From Kuenenia sp039794105 (lineage in GTDB: Bacteria > Planctomycetota > Brocadiia > Brocadiales > Brocadiaceae): a stretch of 64,000 nt of DNA. Where the stretch lies: the NCBI RefSeq assembly GCF_039794105.1, contig NZ_JBDIWA010000002.1:1-64000 (forward strand), read 5' to 3'. The translations under genes were made by a program, and so were the position numbers. This document shows, piece after piece, positions 8,005 to 17,354 of the stretch. The first letter of the stretch is position 1, and every line of letters starts with the position of its first letter. The notes below the pieces were generated by a model. It worked only from the letters and a program-made list of their open reading frames with translations. It had not been told where the DNA came from and did no database searches.

Positions 8005-9053
8005 AGATTCAAATTGGTAATAAAAAACGTATAGGTGAGGGATGTCCATGTTTTATTATTGCAGAGGCTGGAATAAACCATAACGGAAATATTGATATCG
8101 CCAGGAAGATGATTGAAGTCGCAAAGGAATGTGGCGCTGATGCTATAAAATTTCAGACATTTAAGGCAGATGAGTTTATAGCAGATCATGATGAAACATA
8201 TACATATTATTCTCAGGGCAAAAAGGTTGTTGAGTCCATGCTTGAGATGTTTAAGCGATATGAGTTCTCTAAAAAACAGTGGAAAGAAATAATTGCTTAC
8301 TGTAAAACGAAAAATATTGTATTCCTTACTACGCCACAGAATGCATCTGATCTTGATTTTATTCTTGGTTTAACGCATCTTCCTATTATCAAAGTTGGTG
8401 CAGACGATCTGACGAACATTACTCTATTGAAGTATTATGCCGCCCAAAAAATACCTATGATTATATCCGCAGGTATGGCATATGCTTCTGAAATTGAAGA
8501 TGCGGTTAATACTATAAGAAATACAGGAAACGACAGTATTATTGTTTTACATTGTGTTTCCTCTTATCCGGCTGATGCAGAAGAGATAAATTTGAGAAAG
8601 ATGGGGACAATAAAGGATGCCTTTGGAGTTATTATTGGTTTTTCTGACCATTCCATTGGAATAACTGCCTCTGTTGGAGCTGTTACGTCAGGGGCTAAGG
8701 TTATAGAAAAACACTTCACTCTTGATAAAAATATGAAAGGGCCGGATCATTGGTTCTCTGCTGACCCACAGGAACTTAAAGAACTTGTAAAGTCAATCAG
8801 ATTTATAGAAAAAGCACTGGGTTTTCCAAAACTGATTCCAACTACAAAAGAGATAGATATGAGAAAAATATGCAGAAGAAGTCTCGTTGCCGCGAGAAAC
8901 CTTAAAAAGGGTCTCCGTCTCGCAGAAACAGACATTGCAAGTAAGAGGCCGGGGACGGGTATTGCACCGAAATTTGCCCCGTATATATTAGGCAGAAGGC
9001 TAAAAACAAACATTAATAAAAACAACTTGATATTACTTGAACACCTTGATTGA
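7995..9053 (+). CDS. pseI: Nonulosonic acid synthase (PseI/NeuB family), canonical copy
   Basis: 352 aa. The NeuB barrel covers about residues 10-275, with IIAEAGINHNG (21-31), DAIKFQTFKADE (49-60), a KVGADDLTN stretch, HCVSSYPA and GFSDHSIG. The SAF domain covers 292-352 (SKRPGTGIAP, LGRRLK). It should condense the sugar released by PseG with phosphoenolpyruvate. It is translationally coupled to pseG: ATG at 7995 or ATG at 8001, the latter giving an ATGA overlap, and I cannot separate these. Sequence motifs are as close to sialic or legionaminic acid synthases as to PseI. The pse assignment rests on the neighbouring pseB, pseC and pseG genes. Confidence 0.8.
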   Translation: MAMKIQIGNKKRIGEGCPCFIIAEAGINHNGNIDIARKMIEVAKECGADAIKFQTFKADEFIADHDETYTYYSQGKKVVESMLEMFKRYEFSKKQWKEIIAYCKTKNIVFLTTPQNASDLDFILGLTHLPIIKVGADDLTNITLLKYYAAQKIPMIISAGMAYASEIEDAVNTIRNTGNDSIIVLHCVSSYPADAEEINLRKMGTIKDAFGVIIGFSDHSIGITASVGAVTSGAKVIEKHFTLDKNMKGPDHWFSADPQELKELVKSIRFIEKALGFPKLIPTTKEIDMRKICRRSLVAARNLKKGLRLAETDIASKRPGTGIAPKFAPYILGRRLKTNINKNNLILLEHLD

Positions 9054-9922
9054 TGTTACAAAATAAAAGAATAATTTTTCTAGGGAACTTAGAGGAGGGT
9101 CTATTATCACTCTCAAGACTAATAAGAGAAGGTTACAACGTACAAATTTGCTTAGGAGATAAAAGGAGCGATGTTCTAAAAGAATACTGTGAAACACATA
9201 ATTTGCACTACGCTGATGGCAAAATAGTAAAGGGAAATGATTTTCTTGAAATGCTTAATATATATAAACCCGATCTGTTAGTTTCTAATAATTTCCTTTA
9301 TCTATTGCCGGAGCAAGTTCTTAAAAACTACAAAGCAATAAACCTTCATAGCTCGCTCTTGCCGGACTATAAAGGAAGGACTCCTGTTATACAGTGTATA
9401 TTGGAGGGAAAACAAAAAACAGGCTATACTATTCATTACATGTCTCCTGAAATGGATTGTGGAAATATTCTCCTTCAGAGGAAAATTCCTCTTTCAGGTC
9501 AGGAAACATCTGTTGACATTATGAGAACTATGATATCTTATCAGCCATCAGATATTATTAAGGCTACTGAACTTGCACTAGAAGGTTTTGAAGGAATACC
9601 AATGAAAAGCGGCCGTAGTATTGATGTGGAACAATATAGAGAGATTCGCATAGGAATAGATACTGTAGAAGAATGCACAAGAAAACTAAAGGCTTTTGTT
9701 AAGCCATATGCCCTCCCTTATATCAACCTGGATAGACAAAAGTTTTTTGTTATTGAAGGTACATGTTCAATGAACGTAGATACTAAAGGCGATGTTGTTA
9801 CCCTGAGACTAAAAAATGGCTATCTTAATTTGTTGAAAATATCTATTCATGGAGAAATACAGTTTAATGCTATGAACTTTATAAAAGAAATTGGAATAGA
9901 ACTACCGGAGCGTGGCAGGTGA
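9053..9922 (+). CDS. Sugar N-formyltransferase (methionyl-tRNA formyltransferase-like)
   Basis: 289 aa from the ATG at 9053, which overlaps the previous stop as TGATG. The formyltransferase domain covers roughly residues 1-185. The catalytic triad of this fold is present: N97 and H99 in INLHSSLLP, and D135 in MDCGNIL. Family members use N10-formyltetrahydrofolate to formylate an amino group. The C-terminal part is shorter than and different from the tRNA-binding domain of Fmt, which favours a nucleotide- or free-sugar substrate. The position directly after pseG and pseI, in a cluster lacking PseH, suggests it acylates the amine installed by PseC. That substrate is inferred. Confidence 0.8.
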   Translation: MLQNKRIIFLGNLEEGLLSLSRLIREGYNVQICLGDKRSDVLKEYCETHNLHYADGKIVKGNDFLEMLNIYKPDLLVSNNFLYLLPEQVLKNYKAINLHSSLLPDYKGRTPVIQCILEGKQKTGYTIHYMSPEMDCGNILLQRKIPLSGQETSVDIMRTMISYQPSDIIKATELALEGFEGIPMKSGRSIDVEQYREIRIGIDTVEECTRKLKAFVKPYALPYINLDRQKFFVIEGTCSMNVDTKGDVVTLRLKNGYLNLLKISIHGEIQFNAMNFIKEIGIELPERGR

Positions 9923-10626
9923 GATTGACAATAATGCAACCTGCTTACTGGCCATGGCTTGGATGGTTTCATCGGGTAGCTATAAGTGATATGCTTATTA
10001 TACTTGACAATGTACAGATAGACCTTAACAGCAGGACAAAATTTGCAAACCGTAATAGGGTACGTACCAAAGATGGTTGGCGATGGATTACTGTTCCATT
10101 AAAGACCAAAGGAAAGTTCGGAAATCTTTACCTTAATCAGATTGAGGTTGAGAATAATCAGAGATGGAGTGAAAAACATCTAAACGTTATACGACATAAT
10201 TATTCAAAGTCCTTTTTTTATGAAAGACATGAAACATATCTCATTGATTTGTATAGCCGGAAATGGAAACTACTCACTGAATTGGCAAATGAAACAACCC
10301 GATATCTACTTGATGCCTTACAAATTAAGAAACCTTTTCTTTCCAGCGCTGAGATGAACGTTTCAGGCCAGAAAGATGAGCTTTTACTGAATTTATGTAA
10401 AGCTGTTGGTGCAGATACATATATATCCGGGCCTTTCGGCAGAACTTATATCCGTGAGAACTTATTTGAAGCCAATGGAATAAAGGTATTGTATCATGAT
10501 TATAAGCACCCTGTTTATCCGCAAACATATGAACGGTTTGAGCCCTTTATGTCTGCTATTGATCTATTGATGAATTGTGGTGATAAGTCAAAAAACATAC
10601 TGATGGGAGAGGAAGGTATTTTATGA
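9919..10626 (+). CDS. WbqC-like family protein
   Basis: 235 aa. The N-terminus (IMQPAYWPWLGWFHR) and NRNRVRTKDGW match the WbqC-like family found in O-antigen and glycan clusters, which has no firmly known biochemical role to my knowledge. The start is GTG at 9919, overlapping the previous stop as GTGA. It overlaps the next gene by 4 bases. The strict coupling puts it in the same transcript as the sugar-acid genes. Confidence 0.85.
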   Translation: MRLTIMQPAYWPWLGWFHRVAISDMLIILDNVQIDLNSRTKFANRNRVRTKDGWRWITVPLKTKGKFGNLYLNQIEVENNQRWSEKHLNVIRHNYSKSFFYERHETYLIDLYSRKWKLLTELANETTRYLLDALQIKKPFLSSAEMNVSGQKDELLLNLCKAVGADTYISGPFGRTYIRENLFEANGIKVLYHDYKHPVYPQTYERFEPFMSAIDLLMNCGDKSKNILMGEEGIL

Positions 10627-11357
10627 CATTCTCAAAGGAATGGGAGGCACAGTTTGCTGCTGGATCACACTTTTCACACTATCCCTGGAGTGATCTCGTA
10701 GCGCTTGTAATGCGCCATGCAAATCCCAAAAAGTATGATCATAAAGTAAAAGTTCTCGAACTTGGTCCCGGTGTTGGTGCAAATATCCCCTTCTTTTTAG
10801 ATAAAGGCTTTGAGTATCATGCAATTGAGGGATCAGAAACAGCAGTAAAATATATGAAAAATAAATTTGGTAATAATATAGAAGTGATTGCAGGAGATTT
10901 TACTTCTCTCATTCCATATGAAGAAAGTACCTTTGATTTAATAATAGATCGGGGTGCAATTACATGCAATAGAATATATGGAATAAAAAAGGTAATAGAA
11001 AAATCAGCATCTATTCTGAATAACGGCGGAATGTATATTGGAATAGATTGGTATTCCACCCTCCACCCTTACTCAAAATATGGCGTAGAAGTTGAGCCTA
11101 ACACAAGGGTTGATATCCCGATTGGAACCTTCAAAAACGCTGGAACAGTACACTTTTTCACAGAAGATGAGTTGTGTTCCCTCTTTTATAAAGATTTTGA
11201 TATTATGTACTTAGAACACAAAACATATAGTACTATAATCCCAGACAGAGAGTCTGGTTGGGCATCCTATAATGTTGTGGCAAAGGGGAAAAAACGAGCA
11301 ATAGTTGAATTCGCTTCTCTCAACCAACCTTATAACGCTATAACTTTGCAAGATTGA
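10623..11357 (+). CDS. Class I SAM-dependent methyltransferase
   Basis: 244 aa. The SAM-binding loop VLELGPGVGANIP lies near residue 42, followed by IEGSETAV for strand 2 and GDFTSL for the adenine loop. It starts in the ATGA overlap with the WbqC-like gene and is the last coupled gene of the sugar-acid block. Substrate unknown; a sugar methyltransferase is likely from position. Non-coding DNA follows the stop. Confidence 0.82.
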   Translation: MTFSKEWEAQFAAGSHFSHYPWSDLVALVMRHANPKKYDHKVKVLELGPGVGANIPFFLDKGFEYHAIEGSETAVKYMKNKFGNNIEVIAGDFTSLIPYEESTFDLIIDRGAITCNRIYGIKKVIEKSASILNNGGMYIGIDWYSTLHPYSKYGVEVEPNTRVDIPIGTFKNAGTVHFFTEDELCSLFYKDFDIMYLEHKTYSTIIPDRESGWASYNVVAKGKKRAIVEFASLNQPYNAITLQD

Positions 11358-11444
11358 AAATTAGTTACTTTTTCCGCTTATTAGGTTTGAGTATTATCCA
11401 TTCTTATAGGATAGTTAAAACTTTGCGAAAAACCGGAGCGTATA

Positions 11445-11515
11445 GAATCTCTGTGAAAGTCCAGAGATATTGTGATAGATGGAATATTGTTTTGCGTATT
11501 TAAATAGTTAGAGTT
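11445..11515 (+). repeat. Spacer repeat copy A
   Basis: Starts with a variant of GGAAATTCATGTAAAAGTC and shares the exact word GATATTGTGATAGAT (11465-11479) with copy B at 12228-12300. It lies immediately before the next small gene. Confidence 0.6.
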
Positions 11516-11523
11516 AATAAATT

Positions 11524-12105
11524 ATGGCGATTTACGAATCAAGTAGTCTTATTCACTGGAATTATTTTATAGCTCTTGAATCAGATATAGCGCGATTAGC
11601 AAGGTTTGTTGAATTTACAACAAAAAATTTCGATACATTCTCAATTGAAATTGCTCATCTGTTATTAGCAGCATCATCGGAAGTTGACGTAGTGGCTAAA
11701 CAATTATGCCGGAAGTTAGACTCTTCAGCGAATGCTGAAAAAATTGGACAATATCGAAATGTAATTAAGATGCATATCCCTTCCATGGGAACTTCTATTG
11801 TTACTATCCCTCGTTATGGATTAGAACTCATACCTTGGAGTAATTGGCAAAGCGACGAAACTCCTGATTGGTGGGTCGGGTATAACAAAGTCAAACATGA
11901 AAGAAACTCCCATTTCGAAAAAGCGAACTTAAAGAATGTTCTGAATGCAATGTCCGGATTGCTTTTGTTGATAATTTACTATTATCGTGAAACGGCAAAA
12001 ATCGAAAGAATTGTGCCTGCTCCCGCGATATTCATGCCACCAAAAGAACTGGCAAATATTTCTCATACAATGGGTGGAGATACTGCATTATTTTTTGCAA
12101 AGTAA
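11524..12105 (+). CDS. Protein of unknown function, possibly HEPN-like
   Basis: 193 aa, not recognised. It is predicted to be mostly helical. Features seen are WWVGYNKVKHERNSHF near residue 118 and a hydrophobic stretch LLLLIIYYY near 148. The KVKHERN-type motif recalls helical HEPN-like proteins but does not match the classical Rx4-6H spacing. There is no signal peptide. It lies between two copies of a spacer repeat and is not coupled to the glycan genes, so it may be an insertion. Confidence 0.6.
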   Translation: MAIYESSSLIHWNYFIALESDIARLARFVEFTTKNFDTFSIEIAHLLLAASSEVDVVAKQLCRKLDSSANAEKIGQYRNVIKMHIPSMGTSIVTIPRYGLELIPWSNWQSDETPDWWVGYNKVKHERNSHFEKANLKNVLNAMSGLLLLIIYYYRETAKIERIVPAPAIFMPPKELANISHTMGGDTALFFAK

Positions 12106-12227
12106 CGTAAACAACTATGTGTACTTGAACGAAAAACACTTTTCCAGTTTGCATTGTGATGCTACTTATAAATCGGTTTTAAGCATTTGATTTTCATGCG
12201 GTGGCAGTAGGTTAGGTTGAAAGAATT

Positions 12228-12300
12228 GGAAATTCATGTAAAAGTCAAAAGATATTGTGATAGATAGAATTTTATTTGAGTTTTACGTACTTATTAGTTA
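12228..12300 (+). repeat. Spacer repeat copy B
   Basis: Begins GGAAATTCATGTAAAAGTCA and carries GATATTGTGATAGATAGAAT. Related in order and spacing to copy A. It lies just before the zinc-ribbon gene. Confidence 0.6.
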
Positions 12301-12316
12301 GATACCGAAAATATTC

Positions 12317-12706
12317 ATGATCAAAATCAAATGTGCTTCGTGCGGTTACAAACCTAACGAGCAGAAAAATTTTTCCGAATATGAGCATCTACCTTGCCCG
12401 AAGTGCAGCTCGCAGTGTTGGAACCTGGTTTTGATCCAATCTGACACATTAGAAGTCAAAGACCGACATAAAATGAAACTAAAAGGTGTTGAGCGTGCTA
12501 CATCCGGTAGAGCAGCCAGAGAGCTAATACAAGGTCACGACCTTTATCGAAAAACTGGAAAGTGGAACTATCTGTATCGTCTAATTGACAGAAAGAACGA
12601 CTGCTACCACGAAAGAATTACTGATCCAAGAACAGGGAAAACTATTCGTGAGTGTCTGGAGCCACTCAGCAAACATATACACCGCGGTTCCGCAAAACGA
12701 GAATGA
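12317..12706 (+). CDS. Small zinc-ribbon protein of unknown function
   Basis: 129 aa. Two CxxC pairs (C6/C9 and C27/C30) form a likely zinc ribbon. The rest is basic and polar, with KWNYLYRLIDRKNDCYHERITDPRTG split over residues 77-102, a pattern seen in small uncharacterised proteins. No partner gene is evident. The start ATG lies close after spacer repeat B. I see no basis for a specific role. Confidence 0.6.
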   Translation: MIKIKCASCGYKPNEQKNFSEYEHLPCPKCSSQCWNLVLIQSDTLEVKDRHKMKLKGVERATSGRAARELIQGHDLYRKTGKWNYLYRLIDRKNDCYHERITDPRTGKTIRECLEPLSKHIHRGSAKRE

Positions 12707-12810
12707 AACAGTATCTAATGTATTTTATTCTGGCCAGCGTTGTGAAACGTCGTTGAAAACTGCTGGTTCTATTCAAGGCCATGCGGCTCAACAAAGCGTT
12801 ATCCCTCAAT

Positions 12811-12835
12811 GGAAAATTCATGTATAAAACGAAAT
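12811..12835 (+). repeat. Spacer repeat copy C (short)
   Basis: GGAAAATTCATGTATAAAAC matches the first 20 bases of copies A and B with small changes. The rest of the spacer diverges. It follows the zinc-ribbon gene. Confidence 0.45.
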
Positions 12836-12950
12836 AAATGTAGTTACTGTAGTTCATATGCCTGCTAAGTTTGTTAAGCGAAAAATTACAAACTGGAAAT
12901 CAGATATATGCTCTGTTACGGCTTAACTTCCTAATAGGTTAAGAAGAAAA

Positions 12951-13631
12951 ATGAACAAAAAGGTTCTTATTATTGCTGCACATCCTGATGATGAAATCCT
13001 TGGTTGTGGTGGAACTATTGCGAGGTTGGTTCGTGAAGGCAATGAGGCTTATACACTTATATTAGGCGAGGGCATAACCTCAAGGGACGAAAAAAGGGAC
13101 AGGGCTAAAAGACAGAAGGATGTAGAAAATTTAAAGGTACAAATACAAAAAGCTAACAAAACGATTGGAGTTGAAAAATTTTTTACATTTGATTTTCCTG
13201 ACAATAGGTTTGATTCAGTGCCATTACTGGATATTGTGAAAGTGATTGAAGATATTAAAGGGAAAATAAAACCTGATACAGTTTTCACCCATTATCAAAA
13301 GGATTTAAATATTGATCATCAGATTACCTATAGAGCGGTTTTAACTGCCTCAAGACCTCTGCCAGATGAGACTATAAAAGAAATATACTCGTTTGAGGTA
13401 CTTTCCTCCACGGAATGGAATTATCCATTAAGTTTTTCACCAGACGTTTTTTTTGACGTCTCAGAAGCCATAGATTCAAAGCTGAAAGCGATGGCTGAAT
13501 ATAAATCGGAGCTTAGAGATTATCCGCATCCACGCTCATTAGAAGGAATTAAACAGAACGCACAATTATGGGGGATAAAGTCTGGATTGAAATATGCTGA
13601 GGCTTTTAAGGTGGTGAGAATAATAAGATAA
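12951..13631 (+). CDS. PIG-L family N-deacetylase
   Basis: 226 aa. The zinc-binding motif AHPDDE is at residues 10-15 and the second histidine motif is IDHQITYRAV near 122. Family enzymes remove N-acetyl groups from sugars or related compounds. TRP/TAPR-type closing residues (here LTASRPLPDE) are partly kept. Located between sugar-acid synthesis and glycan assembly genes, it may deacetylate a glycan precursor, but the substrate cannot be read from sequence. Confidence 0.85.
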   Translation: MNKKVLIIAAHPDDEILGCGGTIARLVREGNEAYTLILGEGITSRDEKRDRAKRQKDVENLKVQIQKANKTIGVEKFFTFDFPDNRFDSVPLLDIVKVIEDIKGKIKPDTVFTHYQKDLNIDHQITYRAVLTASRPLPDETIKEIYSFEVLSSTEWNYPLSFSPDVFFDVSEAIDSKLKAMAEYKSELRDYPHPRSLEGIKQNAQLWGIKSGLKYAEAFKVVRIIR

Positions 13632-13874
13632 TTAGCAAAAAGGGCAATATTTAATTTAAACGAATTACCGATGCTTCATTAGTTAATTAGTTAATGCAAT
13701 GAATGCATTATTCAGATTATTAAATTCTTTTGAATAAAATGTAAGATGTCTACTAAACTTGGTTTGGGATTTACAAAGTAAAGACTTTTTAAAAACGTAT
13801 ACTCACATAATCTTTAGAAAATCGACTCCTACCTGGATGAACTTGATAATATTGTGTTTTGAAAGAGAATTCTC

Positions 13875-16800
13875 ATGAAAACAGTCTGCTTTGTAATTAA
13901 TCAGCATGACGCTAACTGGTTAGCAGAATACTGGAATAATCACATTGGAAAAGAAGAAATATCTGTCGTCGCCCCCTCTTTTGAAGGGCGAATAACAGCG
14001 CAGTCTCTGAACATCCCATACAAAAGCTATGAGGAATATGCCTGGGCGATAGACAAAGCCAAAATATTTGACCATGCACGCTGGCAAGCTTATTACTGGC
14101 ATCAACTTCCAGAATTAAAATCAAATCCTCATCTGGAGGCGGTAAGAGCATTCAAAGGTTACCCACTATTGGTGATGCACCATCCCACCTTTTTCCAGGC
14201 ATTTCAGGAGATTTTCCAGTCTTATGAATTTATAACAAAGATTATTCAAAAGGAAAGTCCCGATAGAATTGTAACCGGCAGGTATGAAAACCCTTTTGAT
14301 AATGAGGCACAACCACCCTTTAACAGTATCATGTTAAATATATTGACCTCGAGTTATGGATTGGAACATGAAGTAATAAAGGCTTTGGCCTTAAGCCGGA
14401 ATATTGAAGTTATTGTAAAGGCCGTACCTTCAAACGCCTGGAACACGGCTGCCTCAACTGTTGCGGTTGATTCCATGTCTTTGCCAAAAGAAATTGCCTG
14501 TACCTCAAAGTTGGCAGGACCTAAAATATTGTTTTTTACCTGGGGTGGGTACTATTTTCAACAGGTTTCTGAGACGTTTGATTATTTACTGAAAAACAGT
14601 TCACGTATAGGCGTGGTTATTGTAGGTGGTAAATTGATACCCGATGAAGAGGGCTCACTTGAACGGAAAAATATCTACGTTACATACAAGTCTGATTGGC
14701 ACACAAAAAACGAGGATGAGCTGTTACTCGAATGGAAAAGAAAAGGCGAACGTGCATTTGAAAGTATTTCCCAAAACAGGGCGTTGAATGATTATTTTTC
14801 AGAGACGTGTGATAGCTGTTGTACGGGATTAGCAATGGAGGCTGTTAAAGCGAATCTTACCAAATATATTCCCTACACAGTAAGAGAACTTATACGTTCA
14901 GAGAATATCATTGAAACCTTTAAATCTGATGTGGTTATTGCGCATTTTGCCTGGCATCCATGGGAATCCGCGGATGTTCTTCCTGCGAGGCAGTATGGTA
15001 TTCCTACGCTAACAATAGGACACGGGGTTTCAGCTTCAATGATAGCACCAATAGATACTTTTTCATCTGAATATTATGCCGTTAATGGGATTGCGTATAA
15101 AGAGGCGTTAATGAAATCACAAGGTTGTTCAGATGCTTCCATCGCACTTGTTGGTAATTGCAGGTTTGACAAAATCAAAGTAACCAACTCAAATATGAAG
15201 GAAATAAAAAAGGCTTTTGGCCTGAATCCTGAATCCCCTGTATGCATATTTTGTGACTCAAGTGGCTGGTCTCATGCGTTTGAAAAACGACATTCAGTGT
15301 TTAAAACCATAGAACAAATATTGGCACTAAAAAATATATTTCCGGAATTGCAAATTGTTTACAGGATTCACCACGGCTTAAGTAGCGGTAATTTTATGAA
15401 AAGAATCTTTGACAATACAAAAATTCCAGGATTCATTTTTCAGATTTCTCCTTCACCTCTTTTCACAGACATTGTTCAGGCTGCCGACTTTGTAATTGCA
15501 CATCACACTAGCGCCATAGCAGAAGCTTTGTTAAGCGGCGTTAGGGTAATTTATCTAACAGCGCTTTCTTCCATTATTGAACTGGATCATTACTGTTGTG
15601 ATGCGGTAAAAATCGCAGATAACTTTGAGATTTTGCCCAATATTATTAATAAATTTCTCAATAACCCGGTCTCAAAAGAAGACGTAAGGGTGATGGCACA
15701 ACCTTATTTCGAAAAATTACTGAACGGGTGTGATGGAAAGTCCAACAATCGGCTTTCCCGTCTTATATTGAAACTGACTGAAATACCCGAAAATCAAAGG
15801 GAAAAGGGATTCTGTGATTGGATTAAAAGAATTGAGGCATCCTGCGAATTTAAGATTGGGCAAACAAATAGCATTCAACCTAATAAAGGTGACTCCAAGG
15901 TTTCAAAATCCAATGACATCACAAATGTGGTAACAAAGAAAACAAAAACAAAAGGTGACTACACAGGACATAACCTTGTTTTTATTGTCGGCTGCCCACG
16001 AAGCGGTACCACATGGTTGCAGAGACTTCTTGCATGCCATCCCAAAATTAGATCGGGACAGGAATCGGATGTGTTTGATATGTTCATAGGACCTCAGTTG
16101 CGGGCATGGCGATATTGTTTGGACTATAAACAGAGTGGCCGCCCTGTGGGCCTATCAAGCTATTTACGCGAAAGTGAATATCTCTCCGCTTTAAGGCAGT
16201 ATATGATGAATTTATTAGAGCCCATGATAGGCAATCTTCAAGAAGGAGAGGTATTTGTTGAAAAAACTCCATCTCATGCACTTTTTATTCCAGAAATCAT
16301 GGAGATGCTTCCCGAATGCAAAATTATTCATGTATTAAGGGACGTGAGAGATGTTGTCGCGTCTCTTTTGGCAGCATCTAAATCGTGGGGACAATACTGG
16401 GCACCAAAGGATGCCCATTCTGCGGCAACCATGTGGGTACAACACGTTCAGGCAGTTCGTGATTCAACTAAAAAATTGTCGAGCACACAATTTTACGAGT
16501 TACGCTATGAAGACTTCGTAAACGATACTGAAAATATCCTAATAGATGTAAGCTCTTTTCTAAATTTGCAGTGGCCTAGTGAATCGCTCAGAATTGCTAT
16601 TTCCGACAACCGGGTTGAAAAGGCGAAAAAAGACGGAGGAACGCCTATCCCCATCAGGGGAGAACTAGGTTCTCTCTTGGGACCGGTAACAAAAGAACCA
16701 GAAGGTTTTGTCCGCAAAGGTCAACCGGGATCATGGAAGGATGAGTTGTCATCACAGGATTTGCATGCGATTTCTCGGATTGCTCAAGCAACGATGCTTC

Positions 16801-17276
16801 ACGTTGGATATAATTGGGAAACAGGAAAAGATTCTGAGGCAGAGATCAAAGATAATTGGTACACCAATAGACAAAAAGAGGATCTTCATTGTTCCCATGA
16901 AATTAATATCGATGCAATGAAAATTTACATCGACAAGTTAAGAGAGGAAGGAAAAGTATCGCTTGCAGAAACGGCATTAGACGCTTCTCTAAACAAGTAC
17001 CCTGACTCACTTGAATTACGTCTCCTCAAAGCTGAGTTTAAAGCACATATAGGGAAACAAAATGAAGCAGAAAATATTCTCCTGGAAATAATTAAAATTA
17101 AACCGGATCATATTGGTGCGCTCAATAAGCTAGCTGTTATTGAATATAGTGAAGGGCATTTAATGTCGTCTCTTGAATTCATAAAGCATGTGTTAACTCT
17201 CGAAAAGTCTAATCAAGAGGCCTTGAAAATGATATCAAAAATAAAAGATACTTATAGCCAAACCAATGTCCATTAG
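13875..17276 (+). CDS. Glycosyltransferase-like / sulfotransferase / TPR fusion protein
   Basis: 1133 aa. Residues 1-620 look like a GT-B surface-carbohydrate transferase, with motifs such as IAHFAWHPWE, TIGHGVSAS and VIAHHTSAIAEAL in the donor-binding half. Residues about 700-990 are a PAPS-dependent sulfotransferase: 5'-phosphosulfate loop GCPRSGTTW at 706-714 and the 3'-phosphate motif HVLRDVRDVVAS around R822. A late KGQPGSWKDEL segment is typical of these enzymes. Residues about 1020-1130 are TPR repeats. The protein probably acts in the cytoplasm on a growing glycan, combining sugar or phosphosugar transfer with sulfation. The start ATG lies 16 bases after a GAAAGAGAA purine run. The N-terminal activity is the least certain part. 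Confidence 0.8.
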   Translation: MKTVCFVINQHDANWLAEYWNNHIGKEEISVVAPSFEGRITAQSLNIPYKSYEEYAWAIDKAKIFDHARWQAYYWHQLPELKSNPHLEAVRAFKGYPLLVMHHPTFFQAFQEIFQSYEFITKIIQKESPDRIVTGRYENPFDNEAQPPFNSIMLNILTSSYGLEHEVIKALALSRNIEVIVKAVPSNAWNTAASTVAVDSMSLPKEIACTSKLAGPKILFFTWGGYYFQQVSETFDYLLKNSSRIGVVIVGGKLIPDEEGSLERKNIYVTYKSDWHTKNEDELLLEWKRKGERAFESISQNRALNDYFSETCDSCCTGLAMEAVKANLTKYIPYTVRELIRSENIIETFKSDVVIAHFAWHPWESADVLPARQYGIPTLTIGHGVSASMIAPIDTFSSEYYAVNGIAYKEALMKSQGCSDASIALVGNCRFDKIKVTNSNMKEIKKAFGLNPESPVCIFCDSSGWSHAFEKRHSVFKTIEQILALKNIFPELQIVYRIHHGLSSGNFMKRIFDNTKIPGFIFQISPSPLFTDIVQAADFVIAHHTSAIAEALLSGVRVIYLTALSSIIELDHYCCDAVKIADNFEILPNIINKFLNNPVSKEDVRVMAQPYFEKLLNGCDGKSNNRLSRLILKLTEIPENQREKGFCDWIKRIEASCEFKIGQTNSIQPNKGDSKVSKSNDITNVVTKKTKTKGDYTGHNLVFIVGCPRSGTTWLQRLLACHPKIRSGQESDVFDMFIGPQLRAWRYCLDYKQSGRPVGLSSYLRESEYLSALRQYMMNLLEPMIGNLQEGEVFVEKTPSHALFIPEIMEMLPECKIIHVLRDVRDVVASLLAASKSWGQYWAPKDAHSAATMWVQHVQAVRDSTKKLSSTQFYELRYEDFVNDTENILIDVSSFLNLQWPSESLRIAISDNRVEKAKKDGGTPIPIRGELGSLLGPVTKEPEGFVRKGQPGSWKDELSSQDLHAISRIAQATMLHVGYNWETGKDSEAEIKDNWYTNRQKEDLHCSHEINIDAMKIYIDKLREEGKVSLAETALDASLNKYPDSLELRLLKAEFKAHIGKQNEAENILLEIIKIKPDHIGALNKLAVIEYSEGHLMSSLEFIKHVLTLEKSNQEALKMISKIKDTYSQTNVH

Positions 17277-17354
17277 AGAATATAATGGAAGAGAATGTGG
17301 ATTAAAACAAGTCTAAGGTTAGCGGTAGTCTCTTCCGACAAGGAGTTCGTGGAA

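Noticed and set aside
11358..12950. Integron with attC sites
   Set aside because: No integrase in the window and no clean RYYYAAC/GTTRRRY pairs around the spacers; only the spacer similarity remains as a finding.
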